From Ignavibacteria bacterium RIFOXYB12_FULL_35_14 (GTDB lineage Bacteria > Bacteroidota > Ignavibacteria > Ignavibacteriales > Ignavibacteriaceae): a stretch of DNA of 54,001 nucleotides. The translations under genes and the position numbers were made by a program. Positions 25,391 to 34,823 of the stretch are shown here, piece by piece. Each line of letters opens with the position of its first letter. Position 1 is the stretch's first letter. The stretch is taken from assembly GCA_001803045.1 (NCBI GenBank), contig MHAR01000093.1, positions 1 through 54,001 of the forward strand, in the 5' to 3' direction. The notes under the pieces were generated by a model. That model had not been told where the DNA came from and ran no database searches. It saw only the letters and a list, made by a program, of their open reading frames with translations.

Positions 25391-26404
25391 GTGGTTGTAG
25401 TTTTAGACAAGAATGTTGCTGACAAACAGATTGAAAATGTAATCAAGCATCTTGAGGATTTTGGTTTTGCGGTTCATAAATCTACAGGAGTTGAGCAAAT
25501 TGTTCTCGGTGCAATTGGAGTAAAACCCGACTTTGACATTCGCAAAGTTAAAATATTAGACGGCGTTGCAGAGGTTTATAGAATTACTGAACCTTTCAAA
25601 CTTGCCAGCCGAAGCTTTAAAAAAGAAAATACCGAAATAAAGATTAAAGATGTTACCATTGGAAGCAATGAAGTAGTAGTATTTGCAGGTCCGTGTTCGG
25701 TTGAAAGTGAAAAACAAATTTTTACTATAGCGGAAATTGTTTTCAAATCCGGAGCCAAGGTTTTAAGAGGAGGCGCTTTCAAACCACGTACATCGCCTTA
25801 TGCGTTTCAAGGATTGGGAGAAGATGGTTTGAAGTTGTTAAGAAGAGCAGGGGATAAATTCAATTTACTTGTAATCACCGAAGTAATGGAAATATCACAC
25901 ATAAAATTGATAGAAGAGTACACAGACATTTTTCAGATCGGCGCAAGAAACATGCAAAACTTTTCATTGCTTCGTGAGATAGGTAAAGCCTCTAAACCTG
26001 TGATGTTAAAGAGAGGTTTAGCTGCAACAGTTGAAGATTGGCTAATGTCGGCAGAATACATTCTATCAAACGGAAACATGAATGTAATGCTTTGTGAAAG
26101 GGGAATTAGAACTTTTGAAACTTACACTCGCAACACATTTGATCTTTCAGCAATTCCTGTTGTTCACAAGCGAAGTCATTTACCTGTTGTTGCCGATCCT
26201 TCACATGCAACAGGACTGCGTGACAAAGTGCTTCCCATGGCGCGAGCTGCGGTTGCTGCCGGTGCAGATGCTTTGATGGTGGAAGTTCATCACGATCCCG
26301 AAAATGCACTGTCCGATGGTCCTCAAGCGCTTCTTCCAGATCAATTTTATGAGATGATGAGACAGATCAAGCTGATTGCTGAAGTGATTGGAAGAAAGAT
26401 CTGA
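25391..26404 (+). CDS. aroF: 3-deoxy-7-phosphoheptulonate (DAHP) synthase
   Basis: 337 residues from a GTG start with GGAG five bases upstream. The N-terminal ~70 residues form the ferredoxin-like extension (VVVLDKNVADKQIENVIKHL) found in the AroAI-beta group of DAHP synthases. The TIM-barrel part has VVFAGPCSVESEKQI (metal-binding Cys, about 100), AKVLRGGAFKPRTSPYAFQG (about 125) and VVADPSHATG with the metal-binding His. The enzyme condenses phosphoenolpyruvate with erythrose 4-phosphate, the first step to chorismate and aromatic amino acids; the N-terminal domain usually mediates feedback control. No other shikimate genes are adjacent. The symbol follows common usage for this subgroup. Confidence 0.95.
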   Translation: MVVVLDKNVADKQIENVIKHLEDFGFAVHKSTGVEQIVLGAIGVKPDFDIRKVKILDGVAEVYRITEPFKLASRSFKKENTEIKIKDVTIGSNEVVVFAGPCSVESEKQIFTIAEIVFKSGAKVLRGGAFKPRTSPYAFQGLGEDGLKLLRRAGDKFNLLVITEVMEISHIKLIEEYTDIFQIGARNMQNFSLLREIGKASKPVMLKRGLAATVEDWLMSAEYILSNGNMNVMLCERGIRTFETYTRNTFDLSAIPVVHKRSHLPVVADPSHATGLRDKVLPMARAAVAAGADALMVEVHHDPENALSDGPQALLPDQFYEMMRQIKLIAEVIGRKI

Positions 26405-26565
26405 GAGTATATTTTCCTTTGATCACTATGCTGGCGGAATCTCAAGATAAACTTATAATGCTATCAATAATCAAACTCGTATGGAAAATGTAATCATGGT
26501 ATAGTACATTTTCGAGGAAAAAGCCATTGGGAAAGAAAGTAAAGACACTCTATGCAAATCTGCTA

Positions 26566-29500
26566 TTATTTTGCCCTTCGGTGCCTTAAATAAATCTTAA
26601 CTCTTTCGCCGGCACGTTCGAAAACGATGTAAAGTACTGGAATTACAATTAAAGTAAGTATAGTGGTTGCAGTTAATCCACCAATTACAGCTCTTGCCAA
26701 TGGCGACCATGTTTCGGAACCCGAGCCTAATTCAATTGCAAGCGGGACCATACCGAGAATTGTAGTTAAAGCCGTCATTAACACAGGTCTCATTCTTGCT
26801 TTACAACCGAGCTTAACAGCTTCATATAATTCCATGCCTTTGTGGCTTTGTTGATTAATGTAATCAACTAATACGATTCCGTTATTAACAGCAATTCCTA
26901 CAAGCATGACAATTCCAACAAGAGCCATTACGCTGAATGATGTTCCGGTTATTGCAAGAAAGATGAACACACCGATTATTGAAAGAGGAACTGTGAACAT
27001 TATAATCAATGGGTCAACCAAAGATTCAAACTGCGAAGCCATTATCATGTAAACTAATAAAACAGCCGCGATGAAAGCTAATCCCAAGTAAAAGTATGCT
27101 TCCTGCTGATCTTCCGCTGTTCCACCAAGTATTATTTGATAATCGGAAGGGATAGGAGTATCCGCAATAATCTTTTTAATCGTAGTAACAGCGGCTGAAA
27201 GGTCAATACCGGATAATCCGCATCCAACTGAAACGAACCTGCTTTGGTTCTCTCTAAATATTGTTGGACTCGATTGTTCCTCCACTATTGTGGAAATATT
27301 TTTTAATTTTACTCTGCCGCCTGTCGGCAAGGCAAGTTCGATTTGTTCCAGCGATTCCTTTTTGTTTCGATACTCCTTTGCGAATTGAACATAAATATCG
27401 TATTCATCTCCCGCTTCACGGAATTGGGAAGCAACTTTTCCTTGAATTGCAGTTGAAATATTTCCAGCAACTTGCAGTGTGGATAAGTTATAATGATTCA
27501 ATAAATCCTTGTTAAGATGAACCTGTAGTTCCGGCGTAGTTTCTTTTGTGTTCAAAGAAATATCAACCAGTCCGTTTACTTTTTCCATTTTAGATTTCAA
27601 CTCATTTGCAATAACCTTTGCCCCGGCTGCATCAAATCCGATAACTTTTACTTCAATATCCTTCTCGGTTGTAAACGAACCGCCTTCCTGGAATATATAT
27701 GTAACACCGGGTATTTTATCAAATTTTTCTCTCAACCCATCCTGTATTTCGAACTGTGATGTTTTTCTTTTCTCCTTGGGAGTTAATTTTACCATAATCT
27801 CTATAGTATTTGAGGTTACTCCAAAAGCACCAAGACCTTCTCTTTCGCCATAAAATATTGACAGTGATTCAAAATCTTCTTTACCAACTGTTTCTTTAAT
27901 AATATCTTCAATGTTGTAAGCATACATTCTAGTTCGTTCAATGGGTGTACCGGACGGCGATTCCATAACAACATACATCAAGCCCTGATCAGATTTAGGC
28001 ATAAATTCGCCGCCAAGCAATGCAGCTAATCCCAATGATAAAACGAACAGAACAGTAACAGAAATTAACACCGTTTTTTTATGATAGATAGACCAGTGCA
28101 AAGTTTTACTATAATAGTTTGATAACTTTATCAGCCAGTCGCCCATTTTGTTTTTTATTCGTGTGAAGCGGTTATCTTTCTTGTTCATTTCGAGTTTTAG
28201 AATTCTTGTAGCCATCATCGGCACAATCGTAACCGCAACAATTAATGAAACAACCAGACTGTACGATATTGTAAGCACCATATCCTTAAATAGCTGCCCG
28301 GTGATATTTGGAACGAATAAAACCGGCAAGAATACAGCTATTGTAGTTAATGTTGAAGCCGTAATTGCCATTCCAACCTCTGTTGTTCCAATATCTGCGG
28401 AATCCATAAGATTCTTTTCCATCTCATGGTGTCTGTAGATATTTTCGAGAACAACTATCGAGTTATCCACCAACATTCCGATTGCAAGCGCAAGACCAGC
28501 CATTGAGATTATGTTTAAAGTAATGTTCGCTGCATACATAACTGCAAAAGTAGCTATTACGGAAAGCGGAATTGAGATACCTAATATTATGCTTCCGCGT
28601 ATATTCCTTAAGAAGAAATATATTACTGCAAATGAAAAGATAAATGCAATTAATGCAGAATCCCGCAAATTATTCACTGATTTCATTATAAATTCCGACT
28701 GGTCCCAGATAACGCTTAACTTTGTACCCTGGGGTAATCCAGCAATAATATCGGGAATAGCTTCTTTAACTTTTCTGCTTGTAAGGACAGTATTAGCGTC
28801 TGATTGTTTCATTATCATTATCAATACGCCTTCACCGTAATCTGCCCTAACCTCATTAGTATTTTCTTTGTAATCATCCACTACATTAGCAACATCGCTA
28901 ATGTAAACCGGCACACCGTTTTTATAAGTTAAAATCATTTTCTTAATCTGATCCAAAGATGAATATTCGCTTAGTACGCGGAGATTATAATTCTTGACTG
29001 AAGTTTGAATAGCACCTGAAGGCTGTAAACCGCTGCCAAGTTGAATTGTCTGTAGAACATCATTTGGAGATAAATCGTACGATGCTAGCAAAACGGGATT
29101 AATATTAACATTTATTTGCCTTTGTTGACCACCCATCGTTTGGACTGAAGCAACGCCGTCAACTCTTTCAAGCAAAGGTTCTATCTTATCTTCGGTTAAC
29201 CTTCTTATTTCTGCGGGACCGAGATAAGGAGAACTTATACTAAAATAACTTATCGGCATCATCGACGGATCGAAAACAAAAACGAGTGGTTCAGTTGCAT
29301 CGGCAGGTAAATAATCTCTTATATAATCCAGATTTTTACGGATATCGTTTTCCGCTTTGTCCATATCGGTTCCGTATTTGAATTCGAGAGTAACAACCGA
29401 GGAACCTTTATAAGACTGCGAATTAACTTTTTCAATATTTTTTACAGACGATACAGCTTCCTCAACGGGTCTCGTTATCAAGTTTTCTATATCATCGGGC

Positions 29501-29664
29501 CCAACGCCTGAATAACTTGTGATTACTCCCGCAAACGGAAAAGTTATATCTGGGAAGAAATCGATTTTTAATTGTGAGAGTGAGAAGAAGCTGAAAAAGA
29601 TTATCACCGCATAAATCATTACGAGGGTAATCTGTCTCTTTAGAGAAAATCTTGTTAGTAGCAT
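26566..29664 (-). CDS. RND-family efflux transporter permease (HAE1-like)
   Basis: 1032 residues, standard for inner-membrane RND pumps. An N-terminal helix (LVMIYAVIIFFSFFSLSQLK), a large periplasmic loop, then TM2-6 with GMLVDNSIVVLENIYRHHEM, which holds the proton-relay Asp in TM4 (about residue 405), a second periplasmic loop (PSGTPIERTR, IFQEGGSFTT) and TM8-12 with GIVMLVGIAVNNGIVLVDYI. It uses the proton gradient to move drugs, detergents or lipids from the periplasm to the TolC channel. It is the last gene of the operon; the adaptor stops only 14 bp before its start. Substrate not predictable. Confidence 0.95.
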   Translation of the reverse strand: MLLTRFSLKRQITLVMIYAVIIFFSFFSLSQLKIDFFPDITFPFAGVITSYSGVGPDDIENLITRPVEEAVSSVKNIEKVNSQSYKGSSVVTLEFKYGTDMDKAENDIRKNLDYIRDYLPADATEPLVFVFDPSMMPISYFSISSPYLGPAEIRRLTEDKIEPLLERVDGVASVQTMGGQQRQINVNINPVLLASYDLSPNDVLQTIQLGSGLQPSGAIQTSVKNYNLRVLSEYSSLDQIKKMILTYKNGVPVYISDVANVVDDYKENTNEVRADYGEGVLIMIMKQSDANTVLTSRKVKEAIPDIIAGLPQGTKLSVIWDQSEFIMKSVNNLRDSALIAFIFSFAVIYFFLRNIRGSIILGISIPLSVIATFAVMYAANITLNIISMAGLALAIGMLVDNSIVVLENIYRHHEMEKNLMDSADIGTTEVGMAITASTLTTIAVFLPVLFVPNITGQLFKDMVLTISYSLVVSLIVAVTIVPMMATRILKLEMNKKDNRFTRIKNKMGDWLIKLSNYYSKTLHWSIYHKKTVLISVTVLFVLSLGLAALLGGEFMPKSDQGLMYVVMESPSGTPIERTRMYAYNIEDIIKETVGKEDFESLSIFYGEREGLGAFGVTSNTIEIMVKLTPKEKRKTSQFEIQDGLREKFDKIPGVTYIFQEGGSFTTEKDIEVKVIGFDAAGAKVIANELKSKMEKVNGLVDISLNTKETTPELQVHLNKDLLNHYNLSTLQVAGNISTAIQGKVASQFREAGDEYDIYVQFAKEYRNKKESLEQIELALPTGGRVKLKNISTIVEEQSSPTIFRENQSRFVSVGCGLSGIDLSAAVTTIKKIIADTPIPSDYQIILGGTAEDQQEAYFYLGLAFIAAVLLVYMIMASQFESLVDPLIIMFTVPLSIIGVFIFLAITGTSFSVMALVGIVMLVGIAVNNGIVLVDYINQQSHKGMELYEAVKLGCKARMRPVLMTALTTILGMVPLAIELGSGSETWSPLARAVIGGLTATTILTLIVIPVLYIVFERAGERVKIYLRHRRAK

Positions 29665-29678
29665 AATTCAAATTTTCC

Positions 29679-30785
29679 TTATTCAATTACATTTACAGTT
29701 TGACCTTCCTTGACAATATTCTGTCCGACAATTATTACCGAGTCGCCAATAGTAAGTCCGTTGGTAATTTGTATTTGACCGTTGTTGGCAATACCGGTTT
29801 TTACTTCTTTCATTTTTGCTCTGTTTTTTTCAATTACAAATAGGTAGTATTTCTTAAATGTGTTTTGCAAACCGGTTTCCCTGTCAATCTTGATTTCTGT
29901 TTGAGGAATCAATGCAGGTTCGGGAATAACAAGACTATTTGCAATGTATTCAGTCTCAATTAAAAACTCACCGAACAAACCGGATTTAATTCTATTATCT
30001 TTTGAGAGAAATGCAATTTCAACTTCTAACGATTTTGACATTGGGTCGATTGCAGTATTTATTTTATTAACCCTTCCGGCAAATACTTCACCGGGAATTG
30101 TCGGGAATTTAATAAGCACCTTTTGCCCGACTTTGACATTTTGAATGTCCTCTCCGGTTAAATAAATTTTTGATTTCATATTCGAAGGTGAAACTACCTG
30201 AACAACAGGCTGGCCGATGTTCACCATTTGGTTTTCTTCAACAAATAATGCAGCTACAACACCATCGAACGGTGCTTTGACAAAACTATTTTCATGTTGT
30301 TCTTTTGCCTGTTCGTAACCGGATTGAGCTTGATTAAATGCCTGTTCGGCTGTTTCCTTTGTAGTTTTTACTTGATCGAATTGCTGCTGGCTGATTGCTT
30401 TTTCAAAATAGAGTTTGTTAATTCGTTCAAATTCCTGAGCAGCAAACTTGGCTTGAGCTTCAGCGGTTTTTAGCGATGAGTTTGCAATTTCCAATCCCTG
30501 TTTTTGAATATCATTTTTCTGTTCTGCAAGTATCTGGTTTTTAACAACTCTCTGACCGGGTTTAACATGAATCTTTTCAATACGTTCAGCTATTTTACCG
30601 TATACAATCACATCTTCTTCTGCAGTAACTGCACCTGTTGCTCTAATATATTTTGAAATCGATTCGGATTTAACCTTATAGATTTTTACCGGAACTGCAT
30701 TCTCCACATTTTCTTCATCTTTCTTTGAACATCCATTCATGAGCAGCATAATAAAAAAGATAAAAACAATTATTCTTGTGTGCAT
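29679..30785 (-). CDS. RND efflux periplasmic adaptor (HlyD/MFP family) lipoprotein
   Basis: 368 residues. The lipobox LLMNGC at about 14-19 predicts lipid anchoring. It has a lipoyl/barrel-sandwich half (VIVYGKIAERIEKIHVKPGQ), an alpha-helical hairpin (about 95-170: NSSLKTAEAQAKFAAQEFER ... NQAQSGYEQAKEQHENS), then the second half NSFVKAPFDGVVAALFVEEN, and the beta-barrel and membrane-proximal domains ending GDSVIIVGQNIVKEGQTVNV. It links the RND pump to the TolC-type channel. A GAGGA Shine-Dalgarno precedes the ATG. Gene order outer-membrane channel, adaptor, pump in one operon. Confidence 0.94.
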   Translation of the reverse strand: MHTRIIVFIFFIMLLMNGCSKKDEENVENAVPVKIYKVKSESISKYIRATGAVTAEEDVIVYGKIAERIEKIHVKPGQRVVKNQILAEQKNDIQKQGLEIANSSLKTAEAQAKFAAQEFERINKLYFEKAISQQQFDQVKTTKETAEQAFNQAQSGYEQAKEQHENSFVKAPFDGVVAALFVEENQMVNIGQPVVQVVSPSNMKSKIYLTGEDIQNVKVGQKVLIKFPTIPGEVFAGRVNKINTAIDPMSKSLEVEIAFLSKDNRIKSGLFGEFLIETEYIANSLVIPEPALIPQTEIKIDRETGLQNTFKKYYLFVIEKNRAKMKEVKTGIANNGQIQITNGLTIGDSVIIVGQNIVKEGQTVNVIE

Positions 30786-30800
30786 ATTATCCTCAAAAAA

Positions 30801-32147
30801 TTATTCCCAGATTTTGTTTAACAATCCAACCGACTTAAGTAAAGCCAACTGGCTAATGTTATAATTAAATATTCCCTGTAAGTAATCGCTTTTGCTTTTT
30901 GCGTATAGGAGCTGTGCGTTGAGTACATCAAGCTGGTTACTCATACCTTGTGCATAAAGTAGATTTGAAATGCGAAGACTCTCTTGATATTGATCTAATG
31001 CATCTTTTAGGCTCAGCAGGCTTTTCGATGTTTCGATATAACTGTAGTAATTTTGTTCAATGTCCAATTCAACTGCAAACTGCATTTGCTTAATAAGCAA
31101 ATCCATTTGCTCTGATTTAATTCTTGCAATTTGATAATCGAGTATTTTTTTACCACCTTCGAATAAAGGCCAAGTGACCGAGAGCGTAATGGACTTAGAT
31201 CGTATATAATCATCCCATCTTACTTTTGAATTCTCCAAGGGAGCAGCTTGATCAACACTTGCCGAAATAGAAACAGAAGGAGCAAACTGTCCGAGCGCAA
31301 TTTTTTCACCAGTATTTGTCGCCTCCTCCTGATATTTTAATGCCCGGATGTCATTCCTATTTTCTCTTGAGAGTGATTTAAACTCTTCCAACGACATTTT
31401 CGAATATTCACCCAGGAATTCCGTTTTATCCAAAAAATCTGTAATTACAATCGAATCAGTCAAAGGAATGTTCAATAAGCTTTTAAGTTTTTGCATCGAA
31501 AGTTTTTTGTTGGAGAGTGTTGATTCTAAAATTGGAAGAGTAGATGAATACTGTGCTTTTGCCCTTTGCAGGTCAAGTTCGGTGGCAGTTCCTGCATTGT
31601 AGAATTTTTGCACCTGATCCAAATTTTGTTTGGCAACAGAAACTGCGTCTTCGGCGGACTTATTTAATTCTTCTGCGAGGATAATTTCATAATAAGCCTG
31701 AATTGAATTTAGAACTGTCTCTTCCTCTTTCCCTTCTAATTCTTCCTTTAAAGATTTTTTAATGCTTCTCTGAATATCATAATTAAACCATCTGCTTCCA
31801 CCGGTAAAAATCGGGAAAGATAGACTTAGCGAGTGCTGGAAATTATATGGAGATCCAACAGCGAACTTCTGGCCCATAAATACGAAAACAGGGAGTTCCA
31901 CATTCCGCTGCATAATTCCTTGGTAGGTCAACGATGGTAAGAATAACGACAAAGATTTCCACGTTTCCAAGCCTTGTATTTCATAATCAAGTGATTTCAA
32001 TTTAAGATCAAGGTTTTCCTCAAGTGAAATATCTACGACATTTTTCCAAGATAAATAAATGATATGTTTTTCATTTTGTCCGTTTGATGTATTCCATGCA
32101 GTTATCAACAATAAAAAAACATACCACCAACTTTGATTTTTAATCAT
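30801..32147 (-). CDS. TolC-family outer membrane efflux channel
   Basis: 448 residues with a signal peptide (WWYVFLLLITAWNTSNG). Two tandem outer-membrane-efflux repeats are visible as long helical stretches: LDLKLKSLDYEIQGLETWKS with QAYYEIILAEELNKSAEDA and QNLDQVQKFYNAGTATELDL, then the second half with QNYYSYIETSKSLLSLKDAL and QESLRISNLLYAQGMSNQLD. These form the trimeric channel through the outer membrane. Start chosen at the ATG at 32147 with GGAGAAG upstream. First gene of the three-gene efflux operon; the TetR gene starts 773 bp upstream and reads the same way. Confidence 0.94.
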   Translation of the reverse strand: MIKNQSWWYVFLLLITAWNTSNGQNEKHIIYLSWKNVVDISLEENLDLKLKSLDYEIQGLETWKSLSLFLPSLTYQGIMQRNVELPVFVFMGQKFAVGSPYNFQHSLSLSFPIFTGGSRWFNYDIQRSIKKSLKEELEGKEEETVLNSIQAYYEIILAEELNKSAEDAVSVAKQNLDQVQKFYNAGTATELDLQRAKAQYSSTLPILESTLSNKKLSMQKLKSLLNIPLTDSIVITDFLDKTEFLGEYSKMSLEEFKSLSRENRNDIRALKYQEEATNTGEKIALGQFAPSVSISASVDQAAPLENSKVRWDDYIRSKSITLSVTWPLFEGGKKILDYQIARIKSEQMDLLIKQMQFAVELDIEQNYYSYIETSKSLLSLKDALDQYQESLRISNLLYAQGMSNQLDVLNAQLLYAKSKSDYLQGIFNYNISQLALLKSVGLLNKIWE

Positions 32148-32311
32148 ATTAACTTCTCCGAAAAATTAACTTAATAAAATGATACGGTTTAATATTTTAA
32201 CGAAGTACTAAATTGGTTTCCCAGAGCATTCTCAAATACCAGTTACTTCTATTACAAGCTTTAATAATGAATTTTATAAATTCTATTCTTAATTATCTCA
32301 TAGTAGAAGAA

Positions 32312-32920
32312 TCAATCTTTTATTTCTTTATAGAAATTATCCCACAGAGTAAGCATTTCTGCAGTAGCATTATCTAATTTTCCTTCTATTAAAAGACGTA
32401 AACCGATGCCATCATTTGAGTAAACAAACATTCTTGCAATTTGTTCGTCGGTCATTGGTGATGAAAATTCTCCCTTCTCCCTGGATATTTTAACGATCTT
32501 AATCCACGCATTAAGTTCATCATTTTGTGCAACGATCAATTTCTCTTTGAATCCAGGGAACAATTTCATGGCATCAAACATTAGAGTGATATAGTTTATA
32601 TCTATGCTTGAATTTGAATTGGAAGTATTCAGCCCCCTCCTAAAATCACGAATTGAATTTTGGATATGGGAGATATAATCATGATAAAAGTCCCACAGCG
32701 AATTGTGATTTAATTTTTGATAATCGACCAGCATTACTTGTAAATAAAATGTATCAACAACCTCAAAGAAAAGCTGTTCTTTACTTGTAAAGTGATGGTA
32801 AAATGCACCTTTTGATAATCCTGTTTCCTTTACAATTTCTTTCAAGGTCACATCCTTGAAGCATTTGTGGAGAAAAAGGCTGAAAGCGATACTTAGTATA
32901 TGCTGTTTTGATTGTTTCAT
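32312..32920 (-). CDS. TetR/AcrR-family transcriptional regulator
   Basis: About 202 residues from the ATG at 32920 (MKQSKQHILSIAFSLFLHKC); an upstream start at 32971 would read through a palindrome and seems less likely. The N-terminal helix-turn-helix is FKDVTLKEIVKETGLSKGAF then YHHFTSKEQLFFEVVDTFYL, clear for TetR. The C-terminal ligand domain is unlike any specific subgroup I can name. It lies directly upstream of and in the same direction as the efflux operon (164-bp gap), so it probably represses both itself and the pump genes until a substrate binds. A palindrome at 32923-32936, just before the start codon, is a good operator candidate. Confidence 0.92.
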   Translation of the reverse strand: MKQSKQHILSIAFSLFLHKCFKDVTLKEIVKETGLSKGAFYHHFTSKEQLFFEVVDTFYLQVMLVDYQKLNHNSLWDFYHDYISHIQNSIRDFRRGLNTSNSNSSIDINYITLMFDAMKLFPGFKEKLIVAQNDELNAWIKIVKISREKGEFSSPMTDEQIARMFVYSNDGIGLRLLIEGKLDNATAEMLTLWDNFYKEIKD

Positions 32921-32943
32921 AAACCGACCGTTTGGTATGTCAA
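32921..32943 (-). promoter_or_regulatory. Candidate TetR operator
   Basis: ACCGACCGTTTGGT at 32923-32936 is palindromic at 10 of 14 positions and resembles the ACCGACC/GGTCGGT operators of many TetR proteins. On the minus strand a TTGACA (32943-32938) lies immediately upstream, so binding could block transcription of the regulator gene. Inference from position and symmetry only. Confidence 0.4.
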
Positions 32944-32971
32944 ACATAAAAAAATCAGATTTATGTTGCAA

Positions 32972-33383
32972 ATCGCTCTCCTTAGATGCACTATACTTAT
33001 GTTATGAAAGAAACGGTTAAAATTTATCTACTTGAAATACTATCCTAATTGAAAACTATTGGGACGATAATTGGCTGACTAATTACCTCACAACAAGGGG
33101 AATATTAAAATGAAATTTTATAAGTACACAACTCTCCTTGAAAATGATTTTTTCTTATCCTCAACAAATCAAAGTCTGTCATGATAAAACTACATGATTG
33201 TCACAGCCTGTCCGATACATCAATGAAATACTCAACGACAGATGGTACTTTGTCACGATGCGACTGTGTCATCCATGGAAGATGCAGCAAATTGCCAATT
33301 CTCAATTCACAATCAACAATGTAGTAATCGTCTATCTTCGTTCATCAATTTGCAAATCGTTGGTTTTTAAATTGTCAATCTTT
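32972..33383. other. Intergenic region without a gene
   Basis: No coding frame is convincing. It contains degenerate repeat-like text: GTCATGAT ... ATGATTGTCACAGCCTGTCC (about 33178-33212) and TTTGTCACGATGCGACTG (33249-33266), both reminiscent of family D at 4409. Probably old repeats. Confidence 0.45.
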
Positions 33384-34565
33384 TCATTTTTGTTTTACAA
33401 TTGTAGGTAGGTGATTTTTTAGGAAGGAAATAAGCGAACATACATGAATCTTCTCTTTAGTGAGATAATCATCGCTGTTGGGAGTAATTATAAAATTCTT
33501 CTGAGTTTTTAAGTCGGAAACGCATTCATAAAAACCTTTTGATATAGCGGGCGAGTTAGAAAGTTTTATTTCAATGGCTGTAAGCGGTTTGATTCCTTTA
33601 ACTAATACAAGGTCTGCTTCAGCACCATGATGAGTACGATAATAATACGCACTTAAATTTGATGGTAAAAATGTTACGATCTGTTCTATAGTAAATCCTT
33701 CCCACGAATTTCCCGCACCGGGATGTCCGTACAACTCATTTGGTTCATCAATGTTTAATAATGAGTGCAGAATACCGCTGTCTCTTAAAAATATTTTTGG
33801 AGATTTGACTAGTCTTTTTTTAGCATTGGCATACCAAGCATAAAGTCGTCTAACAAGAAACGCGCCTTCCATGTAATCAAGATAACGGCGTACGGTTGGA
33901 GCAGTAACACCAAGCGAACTTGCAAAAGTGTTTGCGTTCCAGATACCGCCATTAAAATGAGCTAGCATTTGCCAAAAATTCTGCAGGACAATAGGCGTTA
34001 GATTAACATGAAAAAGTCTAGCAAGTTCTGTTTGAATATAACTTTTTACAAAATTGCTTCGCCAATCCAATGAATCGGAAAGCTTTTTCGTAAGCAGTGA
34101 AAGCGGAAAACCGCCTTTCATCCATAAAGTTTCCTGATTTATGGATTTTGACTTTAATTCTAAAAGATTAAACGGTGTTAATTCGATGAACGCAATCCTG
34201 CCTGCAAGATATTCTGAAACACCTTTTATCAGTGATGGTGAGGCGGAACCGAGCAGTAAGAATCGTCCGGCTTTTCTATGGCTATCAATTGCAGGTCTTA
34301 ATACCTTAAAGAGATGTGGCAGCACTTGCACTTCATCTATAATTACATGTTTGTCATTGTTTCTTTCAAAAAATGAATATGCATCATCAAGTTTTCTTAT
34401 ATCTCTTGGGTTTTCAAGGTCTAAATAAACTGATTTTTCTTTTTTAATCAGCTCGATATGCTTTGCTAATGTTGTTTTACCGACTTGCCTGGGTCCAAGC
34501 AAGGCAACTGCGGGATTATTCTTGAGTCCAGCAAGAATCTGTATTTCTTGTGCTCTTTTTATCAT
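33384..34565 (-). CDS. AAA-family ATPase with DUF4143 (archaeal-type ATPase/nuclease-like)
   Basis: 393 residues. The N-terminal P-loop domain shows LLGPRQVGKTTLAKHIELIK (Walker A, about 23-42) and KHVIIDEVQVLPHLFKVLRP (Walker B, about 72-91), with GRFLLLGSASPSLI as sensor. The C-terminal DUF4143 part has GAPTVRRYLDYMEGAFLVRR-like text (TVRRYLDYMEGAFLVRRLY) and a restriction-endonuclease-like ending, HHGAEADLVLVKGIKPLTAI then EIKLSNSP, where the E-A-D and E-I-K residues suit a PD-(D/E)XK-like fold. The biological role of this very common, patchily distributed family is unknown; links to mobile DNA have been proposed. It is a solitary gene preceded by a perfect inverted repeat. Confidence 0.88.
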   Translation of the reverse strand: MIKRAQEIQILAGLKNNPAVALLGPRQVGKTTLAKHIELIKKEKSVYLDLENPRDIRKLDDAYSFFERNNDKHVIIDEVQVLPHLFKVLRPAIDSHRKAGRFLLLGSASPSLIKGVSEYLAGRIAFIELTPFNLLELKSKSINQETLWMKGGFPLSLLTKKLSDSLDWRSNFVKSYIQTELARLFHVNLTPIVLQNFWQMLAHFNGGIWNANTFASSLGVTAPTVRRYLDYMEGAFLVRRLYAWYANAKKRLVKSPKIFLRDSGILHSLLNIDEPNELYGHPGAGNSWEGFTIEQIVTFLPSNLSAYYYRTHHGAEADLVLVKGIKPLTAIEIKLSNSPAISKGFYECVSDLKTQKNFIITPNSDDYLTKEKIHVCSLISFLKNHLPTIVKQK

Positions 34566-34586
34566 GGCAGCTAATATAATTAGTTA

Positions 34587-34623
34587 CCGTGAAAATTGAA
34601 AGTGTTATTTTCAATTTTCACGG
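34587..34623. promoter_or_regulatory. Perfect 15-bp inverted repeat upstream of the DUF4143 ATPase gene
   Basis: CCGTGAAAATTGAAA (34587-34601) and TTTCAATTTTCACGG (34609-34623) around GTGTTAT, ending 21 bp before the start codon at 34565. Its symmetry and place suggest an operator or an RNA hairpin in the leader; a self-recognition site for the ATPase is conceivable. Confidence 0.5.
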
Positions 34624-34823
34624 ATGATTCTGGGGAAGAAATGTTACTGATATTGTGGCAAAAAGATTTACCGCTTTATATAGCTGCTTACTTCTGAATA
34701 GAAACTCCATTATAAGAAGATAATGTTCTTCAGGTTCTTCCATATTCAATTTTTCTTATCATCAATAAATCTTAAGTTTGCGATGGTTTTAATTGGATTC
34801 TAACAACTGCAACAAAGGTACCG

